Numbered from the stretch's first letter, positions 7,695-15,337 are shown. The stretch: 24,189 bases of DNA from an uncultured Collinsella sp. (GCA_958421655.1 CATZMG010000030.1:1-24189); one strand, 5' to 3'. A program made the numbers and translations. The notes: generated by a model from the sequence alone, not told the origin.

Positions 7695-7801
7695 GTTGCT
7701 TTGGTTACGCTGTATATTGCGCAGCCATTTAATACGTCGCCCACCGGGAGCCATTAATTCCTATCGCCATATTGGCTAGGAAGCAATCAAAGGAGGTATC
7801 C

Positions 7802-8764
7802 GTGGCAGCAGAGACGCCTTGCTCGGTCCTCTATAACGATATTCGCTCGTTCGGCGGTCTTAAACATCTCGAGATCGCCCGAATGCTCATCAATGGAAAC
7901 TCTTATCTCGGCAGTACCCTGCTCGAGAAATGCTCTTCCAACCGCTCGTATCTCACCCGTTACATCGTCCATCGCAAGCCTGACCAGTGCGCGCCCGCCA
8001 TCTACAGCGACTTTACCGTCACCACGCTCCACCTTTCCGCGGCAATCTGCAGCAAGCTCGGCGGCGGCGAGTCCGCCTATCGGGCAATCGCCGAGCACTA
8101 TCGCGGTCCGGCCGCCAACGAAATGATGTCGGCTCTCGCCAGCTACAAGCTGGACAGCCGCCTATATGCAAATGCCCTCAATCGCATCGACAACTTTGAC
8201 GGCAATGCCGTGCGTGAGAAAAGCACGCTTTACCTTATGCTCTTTGTGGCAACGGGGGCGCTCGCCGATCCCGTTCAGGGCGTGGCCACCGTCGAGCGCT
8301 TTTGCGACAGCAAGACGGGTGGGCACTTTGGCACCACCGAAACTACCGTCGGACGTGGCTTTATGGGCAGTCTGGATCAGCCGCACGCCGTCGCTCCCAA
8401 CCTCGGTCTGCTCAGGACACATGCCGACAACTGCGTCGACATGCAAATCCATCCCCTCACACGCGATCCGCGTGGCACGGTAATTGGATCCTTGCCCAAA
8501 ACCTCGCCCAGCATCACCGATGTGGGCGCCGACGCATCGCGCGAACATCTTCGCATTTGGCTTGAGGGTGAGCACTGGTACGCCCAGGGCCTTGGATCGA
8601 CCAACGGCACGGTGCTCGAATCGGGCGCGGGCGACGGCGATATCGTAATCGAGCCGCCGCGCGACCTACGCGAGCCCGGCAAGATCTATCCCCCCGTGGA
8701 AATCGCCAACAGCGACAGGCTCCATCTGGGTCTCTACACGACATTCCTTGTCATTGTGGACTAG
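7802..8764 (+). CDS. FHA-domain protein
   Basis: A 320-residue cytoplasmic protein. The C-terminal third is a forkhead-associated domain: GTVIGS (225-230), SREHLRIWL (246-254) and GSTNGT (265-270), the last two being the usual phosphothreonine-contacting segments (Ser246, Arg247, His249, Asn268). The position that normally holds the first conserved Arg (IGR) is Ser here (IGS), so phosphopeptide binding may be altered. The N-terminal 220 residues match no family I recognise and show no membrane segment. I chose the GTG at 7802 because a full AAGGAGGT lies 5 nt before it; the TTG at 7772 is unsupported. A membrane Ser/Thr kinase is encoded 171 nt downstream on the same strand, the obvious candidate partner. 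A terminator-like hairpin between them suggests separate transcription. Confidence 0.85.
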   Translation: MAAETPCSVLYNDIRSFGGLKHLEIARMLINGNSYLGSTLLEKCSSNRSYLTRYIVHRKPDQCAPAIYSDFTVTTLHLSAAICSKLGGGESAYRAIAEHYRGPAANEMMSALASYKLDSRLYANALNRIDNFDGNAVREKSTLYLMLFVATGALADPVQGVATVERFCDSKTGGHFGTTETTVGRGFMGSLDQPHAVAPNLGLLRTHADNCVDMQIHPLTRDPRGTVIGSLPKTSPSITDVGADASREHLRIWLEGEHWYAQGLGSTNGTVLESGAGDGDIVIEPPRDLREPGKIYPPVEIANSDRLHLGLYTTFLVIVD

Positions 8765-8765
8765 C

Positions 8766-8810
8766 ACGGACGGCGATCGGAAGACGGTCGCCGTCCGTCT
8801 TTCGTCTTCT
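8766..8810 (+). terminator. Terminator after the FHA-protein gene
   Basis: ACGGACGGCGA / TCGCCGTCCGT forms a perfect 11-bp stem with an 11-nt loop, 1 nt after the stop codon. The tail is pyrimidine-rich (CTTTCGTCTTCT) rather than a pure T-run. Confidence 0.7.
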
Positions 8811-8842
8811 ACCTTCTGCGTCGTAAACGACAATACTCAGCG

Positions 8843-8903
8843 GTATACGTGGGCAGTGCGGCTATCATGGTACTTTACCGATATCCGCACTGCTCACGTA
8901 TAC
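8843..8903. repeat. Near-perfect 19-bp palindrome upstream of the kinase gene
   Basis: GTATACGTGGGCAGTGCGG (8843-8861) and its complement (8885-8903) differ at one position, which would be a G-U pair in RNA; the loop is 23 nt. It ends 32 nt before the kinase start. It may be an operator, a cruciform/REP-type element or a leader hairpin. Its sequence is unrelated to the 59-bp family but the geometry is similar. Confidence 0.8.
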
Positions 8904-8935
8904 GCGCGGCAACCCATGCCAGACAAAGGAACGCC

Positions 8936-11020
8936 ATGGATACTACCGATAGCGCCTATGGCGACAAACTCATCCGTCTTGACACGTTCGACACCGCCGT
9001 GGCGGTCGACCCCAGCGCCGAGGACGACGCCAAGCGTCGGTTTATGACGCTTATTCTCCAGACGGCCCACCGCAACAACGGCAACATCGGACACGTGCTG
9101 CGCGCGACCAACACGAGCGGCGAGGTCTTTGCCGTCAAGCTACTCAAGGACAACGCCATCCTTTCCGGCCAAGCCCCCGACCGCTCCGCCGAGCAATCGG
9201 CAGCGCACCTGGCCAGCACCGCCGCGCTGTTCGAGGAGTACCGTCATCTGTGTACCGTCTCGCACCTGCGCGGATTTCCGCGCGTCTATGGCTACGGATC
9301 GTGCGAGGATGACCCTCTCATCCTCATGGAGTGGGTCGAGGGCACCTCGCTCAAGCAGGCGCTGCCCCTGCTTCCTCACGACGCCTCGGGCGGGCTGACC
9401 ACCCAGATGGTCGCCGCCGTCGGAAACGCCGTGCTTCGTGCGCTCTTGATGACCCAAGGCCTTGTGAATCCGGTCGTCCATCGCGACCTTTCGCCTGCCA
9501 ATATCATGTTCTGCACCACCAGCCGAACGCTCGAGCAGCAGATTGCTGATTGTTCCTTTGACCCCTGCCTCATCGACATGGGCTCCGCGACCATGGCTCT
9601 CGGCGACGACACGATCACCCGGCGCGCCGACATCTGGCGCTTTGCCACGCCCGCATACGCCGCGCCCGAGATGCTCACGCAGGATATCGAAGGCATCGCG
9701 GCCCTTCGCCGTTCGCCGGCAATCGACGTCTATGCGCTTTCGAGCATTTTGTACCAGCTCTACAGCGGTCGCAAACCGTTTGACTTTGAGTCGACGGACG
9801 CCGCTGCAACCGGCTCGTTCTATCTCGTAAAGACCAAGACCAAGCCGGCACCGCTCGAGCCGCGCTGCGAGGGCGATGAAGCGCTCGTCCAAATCATCAT
9901 GAAGGGTCTCTCAGTCGAGCAGTGCGATCGTCCCACCGAGCAGCAGATGCTCGAGGCGCTCTCGGCATACCTCACCGATGCCGAATCCGAGGGCCGCGAA
10001 GGCGCGGGCAGTGACGCCGCAATCGACATCGACTCCGGTACGCACCTTAAGGTCGACGTCGCCGGCGAGCGCGCGCGAGAGATCCTGGAGCAGGCTCGGC
10101 ACGATGCCATGACCCGCCGCCGCTTTATTATCGGTGGCGTCGTTGCAGTCGTTGCGGGGCTCAGCGTCATTGGGGCGGCGACCCATGGCTTTGGCATCCC
10201 CGACTACCTGAACGGCATCCGCGGTTCGCTTGACGACTACACTTGGGATCAGCTGCAGGAGATCTCGCTCAAGATTAAGGCCGCCGAGACCCGTAGCGAG
10301 GCACGCGAGATTGCCAAGCGCTATCATCTGCTCGATGACAACGGGCATATCCCCTATCCGTGTACCAAGCGCGTGAAACTCACCAACGGGCTGGAGGTCG
10401 GCGCGCAGCTTGTGGGCATCCGTCACGATGAGCTTCTGGACGGGACGGGCAAGGCCGGACTGACGTTTATGTTCGACGCGGGTATTGCCGAGCGCAACGC
10501 TGCGTCTGAACCGCCGAGCGCCGGCTGGGCAGATTGCGAGCTGCGGGAATGGCTCGACGGCGACGGCCTTAAGCTGCTGCCCAACAAGTTGCGCGCACTC
10601 ATTAAAGGGGTCAAGAAGGTCTCGAACAATGTGGGCGCCGCCAACAGCGCATCGTGCCTGAGCGAGTTGCCCGCAACCCTTTGGCTGCCCGCCATGGTCG
10701 AGCTGTGCGGTACGCAACCGTCCGATTCGTTTGCCAAGGACTATCACTACCTGGCAGAAATCTACAACGGCGAGGGCAAGGAGTATCAGCTCTTCCGCGA
10801 GCTCAAGGTGAGCCCGTATTCCACGAACGAGACGATGGTCCGCCAGTGGAAGGGCAAGGACACCTGCTGGTGGGAGCGCACGGTGAGCCCCGACTCATCG
10901 GAGACCGAAGGCACGCTCTACATAAACCGTGTGGGCCACGACGGCGACGTCTTTACGTACGCAACGCCTGCGGAAAAGCCAAACAAGCTAACCTGTGTGA
11001 TTCCCGGGTTCTGTATCTAG
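8936..11020 (+). CDS. Membrane-anchored Ser/Thr protein kinase with DUF6273-like ectodomain
   Basis: A 694-residue protein. The kinase domain (about 45-345) keeps Lys68 (VFAVKLL), a probable alpha-C Glu (FEEYRHL, 100-106), HRDLSPAN (182-189; catalytic Asp184, Asn189), DMG (214-216) in place of DFG, and the PE of YAAPEML (244-245), so it should be active. One transmembrane helix follows (about 398-418, after TRRR). The C-terminal, probably extracellular part (420-694) has the pattern WADCELREWLDG...TLWLPAMVELCG...EGKEYQLFRE...WWERTVSP...VIPGFCI, which resembles the DUF6273 fold found in many gut Gram-positive surface proteins. The kinase may therefore sense an external ligand. The ATG at 8936 follows AAAGGA by 5 nt. 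FHA gene upstream, surface-protein gene downstream. The DUF6273 assignment is from memory of the pattern. Confidence 0.85.
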   Translation: MDTTDSAYGDKLIRLDTFDTAVAVDPSAEDDAKRRFMTLILQTAHRNNGNIGHVLRATNTSGEVFAVKLLKDNAILSGQAPDRSAEQSAAHLASTAALFEEYRHLCTVSHLRGFPRVYGYGSCEDDPLILMEWVEGTSLKQALPLLPHDASGGLTTQMVAAVGNAVLRALLMTQGLVNPVVHRDLSPANIMFCTTSRTLEQQIADCSFDPCLIDMGSATMALGDDTITRRADIWRFATPAYAAPEMLTQDIEGIAALRRSPAIDVYALSSILYQLYSGRKPFDFESTDAAATGSFYLVKTKTKPAPLEPRCEGDEALVQIIMKGLSVEQCDRPTEQQMLEALSAYLTDAESEGREGAGSDAAIDIDSGTHLKVDVAGERAREILEQARHDAMTRRRFIIGGVVAVVAGLSVIGAATHGFGIPDYLNGIRGSLDDYTWDQLQEISLKIKAAETRSEAREIAKRYHLLDDNGHIPYPCTKRVKLTNGLEVGAQLVGIRHDELLDGTGKAGLTFMFDAGIAERNAASEPPSAGWADCELREWLDGDGLKLLPNKLRALIKGVKKVSNNVGAANSASCLSELPATLWLPAMVELCGTQPSDSFAKDYHYLAEIYNGEGKEYQLFRELKVSPYSTNETMVRQWKGKDTCWWERTVSPDSSETEGTLYINRVGHDGDVFTYATPAEKPNKLTCVIPGFCI

Positions 11021-11061
11021 GCGGCGGGCGTCTTGCCGTGACGGGACCCCTCCCCGGCAAA

Positions 11062-11120
11062 TGTCTCGATCTGTAACACCAGCTCGGCAGATACAGGTCT
11101 AGATGTTACAGAACGAGACA
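11062..11120. repeat. 59-bp inverted-repeat element (family A), copy 2
   Basis: First of three tandem copies in the 401-nt gap between the kinase and surface-protein genes. Arms TGTCTCGATCTGTAACA and TGTTACAGAACGAGACA mispair at one position; the centre is 25 nt. It starts 42 nt after the kinase stop codon. Confidence 0.9.
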
Positions 11121-11141
11121 AACCCCAACCCCGCGAGACAA

Positions 11142-11200
11142 CATCTCAATCTGTAACAGTAAGGGGTCAAAAACCTCTCTAGATGTTACAGAACGAGACA
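11142..11200. repeat. 59-bp inverted-repeat element (family A), copy 3
   Basis: Starts exactly 80 bp after copy 2. Arms CATCTCAATCTGTAACA and TGTTACAGAACGAGACA; the centre contains a self-pairing GAGGTC-like core with a CAAAA loop. Confidence 0.9.
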
Positions 11201-11222
11201 TTTGAGTTGACCGCGGATGGTC

Positions 11223-11281
11223 CGTCTCGATCTGTAACAGTTAGAGGTCATTTTCACTGCTAGATGTTACAGATTGAGACA
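11223..11281. repeat. 59-bp inverted-repeat element (family A), copy 4
   Basis: Starts 81 bp after copy 3. Arms CGTCTCGATCTGTAACA and TGTTACAGATTGAGACA pair along the stem with one G-U wobble. Its centre (GTTAGAGGTCAT...CTGCTAGA) is close to that of copy 7 on the other side of the surface-protein gene. Confidence 0.92.
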
Positions 11282-11343
11282 TTAGCTTGCCGAGAACTTC
11301 GCCTCATAAATGTGACTCAAGTGCGTCGATGTTTCCTTGCCAA

Positions 11344-11355
11344 TGTTGCGCAACA
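11344..11355. promoter_or_regulatory. Perfect 12-bp palindrome TGTTGCGCAACA
   Basis: It lies 66 nt upstream of the surface-protein start, in the gap after the repeat array. Its size and symmetry suit a dimeric repressor site, but no regulator is known and no strong promoter is recognisable in 11282-11421. Confidence 0.35.
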
Positions 11356-11421
11356 GGAGCCCTTTCGGCGGTCGTAACGTACGAATTGTCGTAGGTACCC
11401 CTTCAACGATTGGGAGAAGAA

Positions 11422-14400
11422 ATGACAAAGTACGCACCTAAACACTCGGAAGTCTCAGGCGGCGCCAAGCCTCGCCCCACATTCTCGGGCCACAAGGCAA
11501 CACGACTCGCCGTCACCGCGGCAACCACCATCGCTATGACCGGCTCGTCGCTGCTCGCGCCGTTCTCGGCATTTGCCAACGATGTGAGTGATACCACGGC
11601 ACAGGACGCGATCATGTCCCCGCTTGCTGTCCACGCCGGCGAGGCGGCAGGCTCCGCAGTAAAGGCAGACGCCCAGAAGATTGCCGACTTGCAGGCTGCG
11701 ATCGACGCCGCAAAGGCTGCCGAGGCAGACGCCAAATCCGACTACGACACGGTGGCTGCCCCCTATACCGAAAAGCAGGCGGCACGCGACAACGCACAAA
11801 GCACCTATGACGTCTCCGTCTCCGATAATTCGCAGGCAGAGGCCGCCGCGCGCGCCGAATATGCTCGCCAGCTCGATGAAAGCGTCAAGGCGGCCGACAG
11901 CGCCAGTGCCACGCTGAAGGATGCCCAGGGAAAGCTCGATGCAGCCAAGACCGACGCCGAGGACAAGTCGAAGGTCCTTGACGCCGCAAAACAGGCGGCA
12001 GCTGATGCGCAGGCCAAGCTCGAGGCAGCCCAAAAGGCAGCCGCCAACGCAACGCCGGAGGAAATCAAGGTCGCCGAGCAGGCTGCCGCAGATGCGCAGG
12101 CCGCTCTGGATCAAGCAAAGGCTGCGAAGGCCACTGCCGATTCCGCGCTCGCTGACGCTCAGCAGGCTCAGAGCGCCGCGCAGAGCGCTTACGACGAAGC
12201 GGCAGGCACGCTGGCTTCCGCTCAGCAGGAAAAGAACGCCGCGGATGGTAAGGTAGTCGCGGCACAGACAGCGTACGACAGCGCACAAGCCGATTTGGCG
12301 GCCGCAAAGGCAGGCGCCGAGGGCCCGGAGTATGACGCCGCCCAGGCAAAGGTCGATGCTGCCCAAAGCGCACTCGACCAGGCGAAACAGCAGCAGGCGA
12401 CTGCCGAAGCAGGCCTTTCTCAGGCAAATAGCGACGTTGCATCCAAGCGGGACGCCCTCACCGGCGCCGAAAGCGAGCTCGAAGCCAAGAAGCAGACAGT
12501 CGCAGCAGCCGAACATGATGTAACGGCAGCCCAGACGAAAGCCGATGCGGCGCAATCGGAGTTGACCTCGGCGAAGCAGGCACATGCTGCCGAACTGGAG
12601 AAGGCAATGGCCGCTCAGAAACAAGTCGACCAGGCAAAAGCCGAGAAGGAGCAGGCAGACAAGGCGCTCGAAACTGCCAAGGCAAACCAGGAGGCCGCCG
12701 ATCAAGCCGTTATCGATGCACAGAAAGCATACGATACATGCAAGGCAGCAACCGATAAGGCAACGACGGCGGAGGCGCAGAGCGTCATCGGCTTCTACCA
12801 GTTCATCGGCGCCAACGACGCTGCAAACATCATCTATAGGCAGAGCGATAAAAACCCGACGACCATTGGCGATAAAAAAGACGGCACGTCACTCGACAAC
12901 GCCAAGCTATCGTTTAACAAGCTGCGCGAGATTAACGAATACCGTGCAAGCGTTGGATTGAGTGAGCTTAGGGTGACGGCCGAGCAAATGGCAATCGCTC
13001 AATCCGACTCCAATTACTCTGACAAAACGCTAGGTCACTCAGATTACGCCAATTGTGAAAATGCCGCCTGGAACTTCAGTACTAAAGAAAACATCGCGCA
13101 CCAATGGGTCGATGCTGAAAAGGAGATATTTGACGAGGCTGCGGCGAAAGCCGGCCTTGGCAACGTTGCCCCCAAAGATGCTTGGGATACTTTCTGGAGC
13201 CACAAAACCGAATTCGAAAAGCAAGGGGCAGACTTTGGCACCGTCGGCCATTATTTGAATATCGTACAACCTAACGCCAAAACCATGGGATACGGCATCA
13301 ACTCGCGCGGAACCCTTTGGCCGTATGTGTTCGTCTTGGAGATCGACAACAATTACGGTTCGTACGAAAAAGAATACTCGATCGATGAACTCGAGAATCT
13401 CTTTGATCAGTATCAGCTGAGCCTCTCCAAAGCCAGCGATAACCTTGCCGCCGCAAAGACGAACCTTGAGCAAAAGCGCAGCACGGCGGCATCGAAAGCC
13501 GATGCCGTAAAGGCAGCTGAGACCCTCGTCGCTCAAAAGCAGGAAGGCATTGTTGCCGCGAATAGCGACCTTGCCGCCAAGAACGACAGCGTAGCAAGTG
13601 CCGCCGCCGCTGTTGCCCTAGCAAAGCAGAATCTCGCCAAGGCAAACGGAAAAGTTGCCGAAGCCGAAAACCAGGTCAAAGCCGCCCAAAGCAACGTGGC
13701 GACCGCAGAGCAGGTCGTCAACCAGAAGCGCGCCGAGCTTAAGGCATCGCAAGAGCAAGCCGCTCAGAGTCAGAAGAAGGTTGATGACGCCAAGGCAGAG
13801 ACTCTCGTAAAGCAGCAGGCTCTGCAAGATGCAAAGAAGGAACTTGCCAAGTATTCAGCCGATGTTGCTGCGGCTCAGGAGAAAGCCGATGAGGCCCATC
13901 AGGCGCTTGATGAAGCCACGGCAGCCCAGACGTCTGCCCAGAGCGCTCTCGAAAAGGCGAAGCTCGACGGGGCTGCCAAGAAGCAGGCCCTCGACACCGC
14001 GAAGGACAACGCCGAGGCCAAGGCGGCGACCGCGGAGCACGCCACAAGCAATCTGGCCACGGCGGAAAACGACTTTGCTTCAAAGAAGGCCCGTGCCGAC
14101 GCCCTGAGCAATGCAGCCGATAATCTTGCCACCGCCGAGGCGGCCAAGAAGGACGCCGACACAGCAGTGACTGAGGCCGGAGTCGCCCTTGGTGCGGCAA
14201 ACGACGCCATCGCAAACGCCGAACAGGCGGTCGAGAATTCTCAGGCCGCATCGGACGCCGCTGCCGCTACTCTCGGAAAGCTCAAGTCCATCAACGTCGA
14301 AAACGGCATTGCTACTGGCTCTGACGCAAACGCGAACGATACGCTCAATGCCCTCTTTGCCAAGTGCGTCGCCGCCAAGCAGGCAGAACATAACGCAAAG

Positions 14401-14757
14401 GCCGCACTTGATGCCGCTCAGGCAGACCTTGATGCTGCGACGCCCGCCTACACCGAGGCTCTCAACGCCTACAACGAGGCAAAGGCAAAACGCGTTGCCG
14501 CCGAGCAGGCCCTGAAGGACGAGATCGCTCGTCAGGAGCAGGAGGCGGCGAAGGCCGAGCAGGCCAAGATCACGCAGGCCGCCGCTAAGCCGGTTGCTGG
14601 AAAGCCGTCTGCCGGCAACGCCAAGACGGCCGACAACTCGGCGCTTCCCACCACGGGCGACAATGCTGCGCTCGCCGGTGAGACGTTTGTCATCGGAGGT
14701 GTCGTGCTCGTAGCCGCCGGCGTCTTCCTGACTGACAAGAAGCGTCGTCAGGAGTAA
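11422..14757 (+). CDS. LPXTG cell-wall protein: CAP domain between two long coiled coils
   Basis: A 1111-residue secreted protein. A signal peptide ends near Ala52 (LLAPFSAFA-ND). Residues about 70-450 and 665-1060 are Ala/Lys/Glu/Asp/Gln-rich heptad-like coiled coils. Between them, about 454-643, lies a CAP (SCP/PR-1) domain: FNKLREINEYRASVGLSEL, GHSDYANCENAAW, FWSHKTEFEKQG and GHYLNIVQPNAKTMGYGI contain the expected His/Glu residues. The C terminus is a complete sortase signal: LPTTG (1075-1079), hydrophobic stretch, KKRRQE. Expected location is covalently on the cell wall, with the CAP head held by alpha-helical stalks; adhesion or peptidoglycan/host interaction is inference. The ATG at 11422 follows GGGAG by 5 nt; an upstream TTG is less likely. 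Repeat arrays flank the gene on both sides, and a terminator follows it. Confidence 0.93.
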   Translation: MTKYAPKHSEVSGGAKPRPTFSGHKATRLAVTAATTIAMTGSSLLAPFSAFANDVSDTTAQDAIMSPLAVHAGEAAGSAVKADAQKIADLQAAIDAAKAAEADAKSDYDTVAAPYTEKQAARDNAQSTYDVSVSDNSQAEAAARAEYARQLDESVKAADSASATLKDAQGKLDAAKTDAEDKSKVLDAAKQAAADAQAKLEAAQKAAANATPEEIKVAEQAAADAQAALDQAKAAKATADSALADAQQAQSAAQSAYDEAAGTLASAQQEKNAADGKVVAAQTAYDSAQADLAAAKAGAEGPEYDAAQAKVDAAQSALDQAKQQQATAEAGLSQANSDVASKRDALTGAESELEAKKQTVAAAEHDVTAAQTKADAAQSELTSAKQAHAAELEKAMAAQKQVDQAKAEKEQADKALETAKANQEAADQAVIDAQKAYDTCKAATDKATTAEAQSVIGFYQFIGANDAANIIYRQSDKNPTTIGDKKDGTSLDNAKLSFNKLREINEYRASVGLSELRVTAEQMAIAQSDSNYSDKTLGHSDYANCENAAWNFSTKENIAHQWVDAEKEIFDEAAAKAGLGNVAPKDAWDTFWSHKTEFEKQGADFGTVGHYLNIVQPNAKTMGYGINSRGTLWPYVFVLEIDNNYGSYEKEYSIDELENLFDQYQLSLSKASDNLAAAKTNLEQKRSTAASKADAVKAAETLVAQKQEGIVAANSDLAAKNDSVASAAAAVALAKQNLAKANGKVAEAENQVKAAQSNVATAEQVVNQKRAELKASQEQAAQSQKKVDDAKAETLVKQQALQDAKKELAKYSADVAAAQEKADEAHQALDEATAAQTSAQSALEKAKLDGAAKKQALDTAKDNAEAKAATAEHATSNLATAENDFASKKARADALSNAADNLATAEAAKKDADTAVTEAGVALGAANDAIANAEQAVENSQAASDAAAATLGKLKSINVENGIATGSDANANDTLNALFAKCVAAKQAEHNAKAALDAAQADLDAATPAYTEALNAYNEAKAKRVAAEQALKDEIARQEQEAAKAEQAKITQAAAKPVAGKPSAGNAKTADNSALPTTGDNAALAGETFVIGGVVLVAAGVFLTDKKRRQE

Positions 14758-14816
14758 GGATTTCGGGAGGACGGCTTCTCCTCCCTCCCACCGCTTCGCA
14801 AACCCTGCCCAACATG

Positions 14817-14853
14817 CGCCGGGGCGCCCATCACGCGGGCTCCCCGGCGTTTT
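14817..14853 (+). terminator. Rho-independent terminator of the surface-protein gene
   Basis: CGCCGGGG / CCCCGGCG stem with a further inner CCC/GGG pairing, followed by TTTTACGTTGT. It begins 59 nt after the stop codon and precedes the second repeat array. Confidence 0.85.
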
Positions 14854-14885
14854 ACGTTGTATGCCCGGGGCATCTGCTCCGAGAT

Positions 14886-14944
14886 TGTCTCGATCTGTAA
14901 CAACTAAGACCCAAACATCGGTCTTACTGTTACAGATCGAGACG
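14886..14944. repeat. 59-bp inverted-repeat element (family A), copy 5
   Basis: First of four tandem copies downstream of the surface-protein gene. Arms TGTCTCGATCTGTAACA and TGTTACAGATCGAGACG pair at 16 of 17 positions without wobble. The centre also forms its own hairpin, AAGACC/GGTCTT. Confidence 0.93.
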
Positions 14945-14966
14945 TTCGGGTTACCCTCGAATGGTT

Positions 14967-15025
14967 TGTCTTGATCTGTAACAGTTACTCGGTAAAACGG
15001 GGTCTAGTTGTTACAGATCGAGACA
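14967..15025. repeat. 59-bp inverted-repeat element (family A), copy 6
   Basis: Starts 81 bp after copy 5. Arms TGTCTTGATCTGTAACA and TGTTACAGATCGAGACA; the single difference would be a U-G wobble in RNA. Confidence 0.93.
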
Positions 15026-15046
15026 TTAGTTTTCGGCCGATTTCTA

Positions 15047-15106
15047 TGTCTTGATCTGTAACAGTTAGAGGTCATATTTCCCTGCTGGATGTTACAGATT
15101 GAGACA
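15047..15106. repeat. 60-bp inverted-repeat element (family A), copy 7
   Basis: Starts 80 bp after copy 6. Arms TGTCTTGATCTGTAACA and TGTTACAGATTGAGACA; both differences are wobble-compatible. The centre is 26 nt, the only length variant. Confidence 0.93.
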
Positions 15107-15127
15107 TTGAGTTTCCTGCCAACTGTT

Positions 15128-15186
15128 TATCTTGATCCGTAACAGCTATGGTTCAAAAACCGATCCAGATGTTACAGATTGAGATG
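15128..15186. repeat. 59-bp inverted-repeat element (family A), copy 8
   Basis: Starts 81 bp after copy 7. Arms TATCTTGATCCGTAACA and TGTTACAGATTGAGATG. The G-to-A change at arm position 2 is matched by C-to-T on the opposite arm, a compensatory pair; one position (C/A) is unpaired. Confidence 0.9.
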
Positions 15187-15259
15187 ATTGGCTGGGGCGG
15201 ACCATCGGTCAACCAACTACCCTCATCTGTAGCGAGATGTCATACATTTCTTTCTGTAC

Positions 15260-15290
15260 TAGACACCCCCGGGGGGTATGGGTGTATAGT
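15260..15290 (+). promoter_or_regulatory. copA promoter with CsoR-type operator in its spacer
   Basis: TAGACA (15260-15265) and TATAGT (15285-15290) are separated by 19 nt. The palindrome ACACCCCCGGGGGGTAT (15263-15279) overlaps the -35 box and spacer and resembles the TACCCC/GGGGTA operators of CsoR repressors. A csoR-like gene lies 3 kb downstream in the same cluster, so copper-relieved repression is likely. Confidence 0.78.
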
Positions 15291-15337
15291 ATCGGCAGGT
15301 TAACAATTCCAACACCAAACAACAGGAAGGAGAAGCC

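Noticed and set aside
11062..11281. CRISPR array
   Set aside because: Regular spacing suggested it, but each unit is a single long inverted repeat with variable centre, arrays have only three or four units, and there are no cas genes.
11455..12705. 416-residue Cys/Leu/Gly-rich minus-strand ORF opposite the surface-protein gene
   Set aside because: Complement of the repetitive coiled-coil coding sequence; no start signal.
14886..15186. Multiple Rho-independent terminators
   Set aside because: The stems have no T-run on either strand, and a proper terminator already exists at 14817-14853.
15218..15237. A tenth 59-bp-family copy around ATCTGTAGCGAGAT
   Set aside because: Only about seven bases match one arm, the 80-bp register is broken and no second arm is present.
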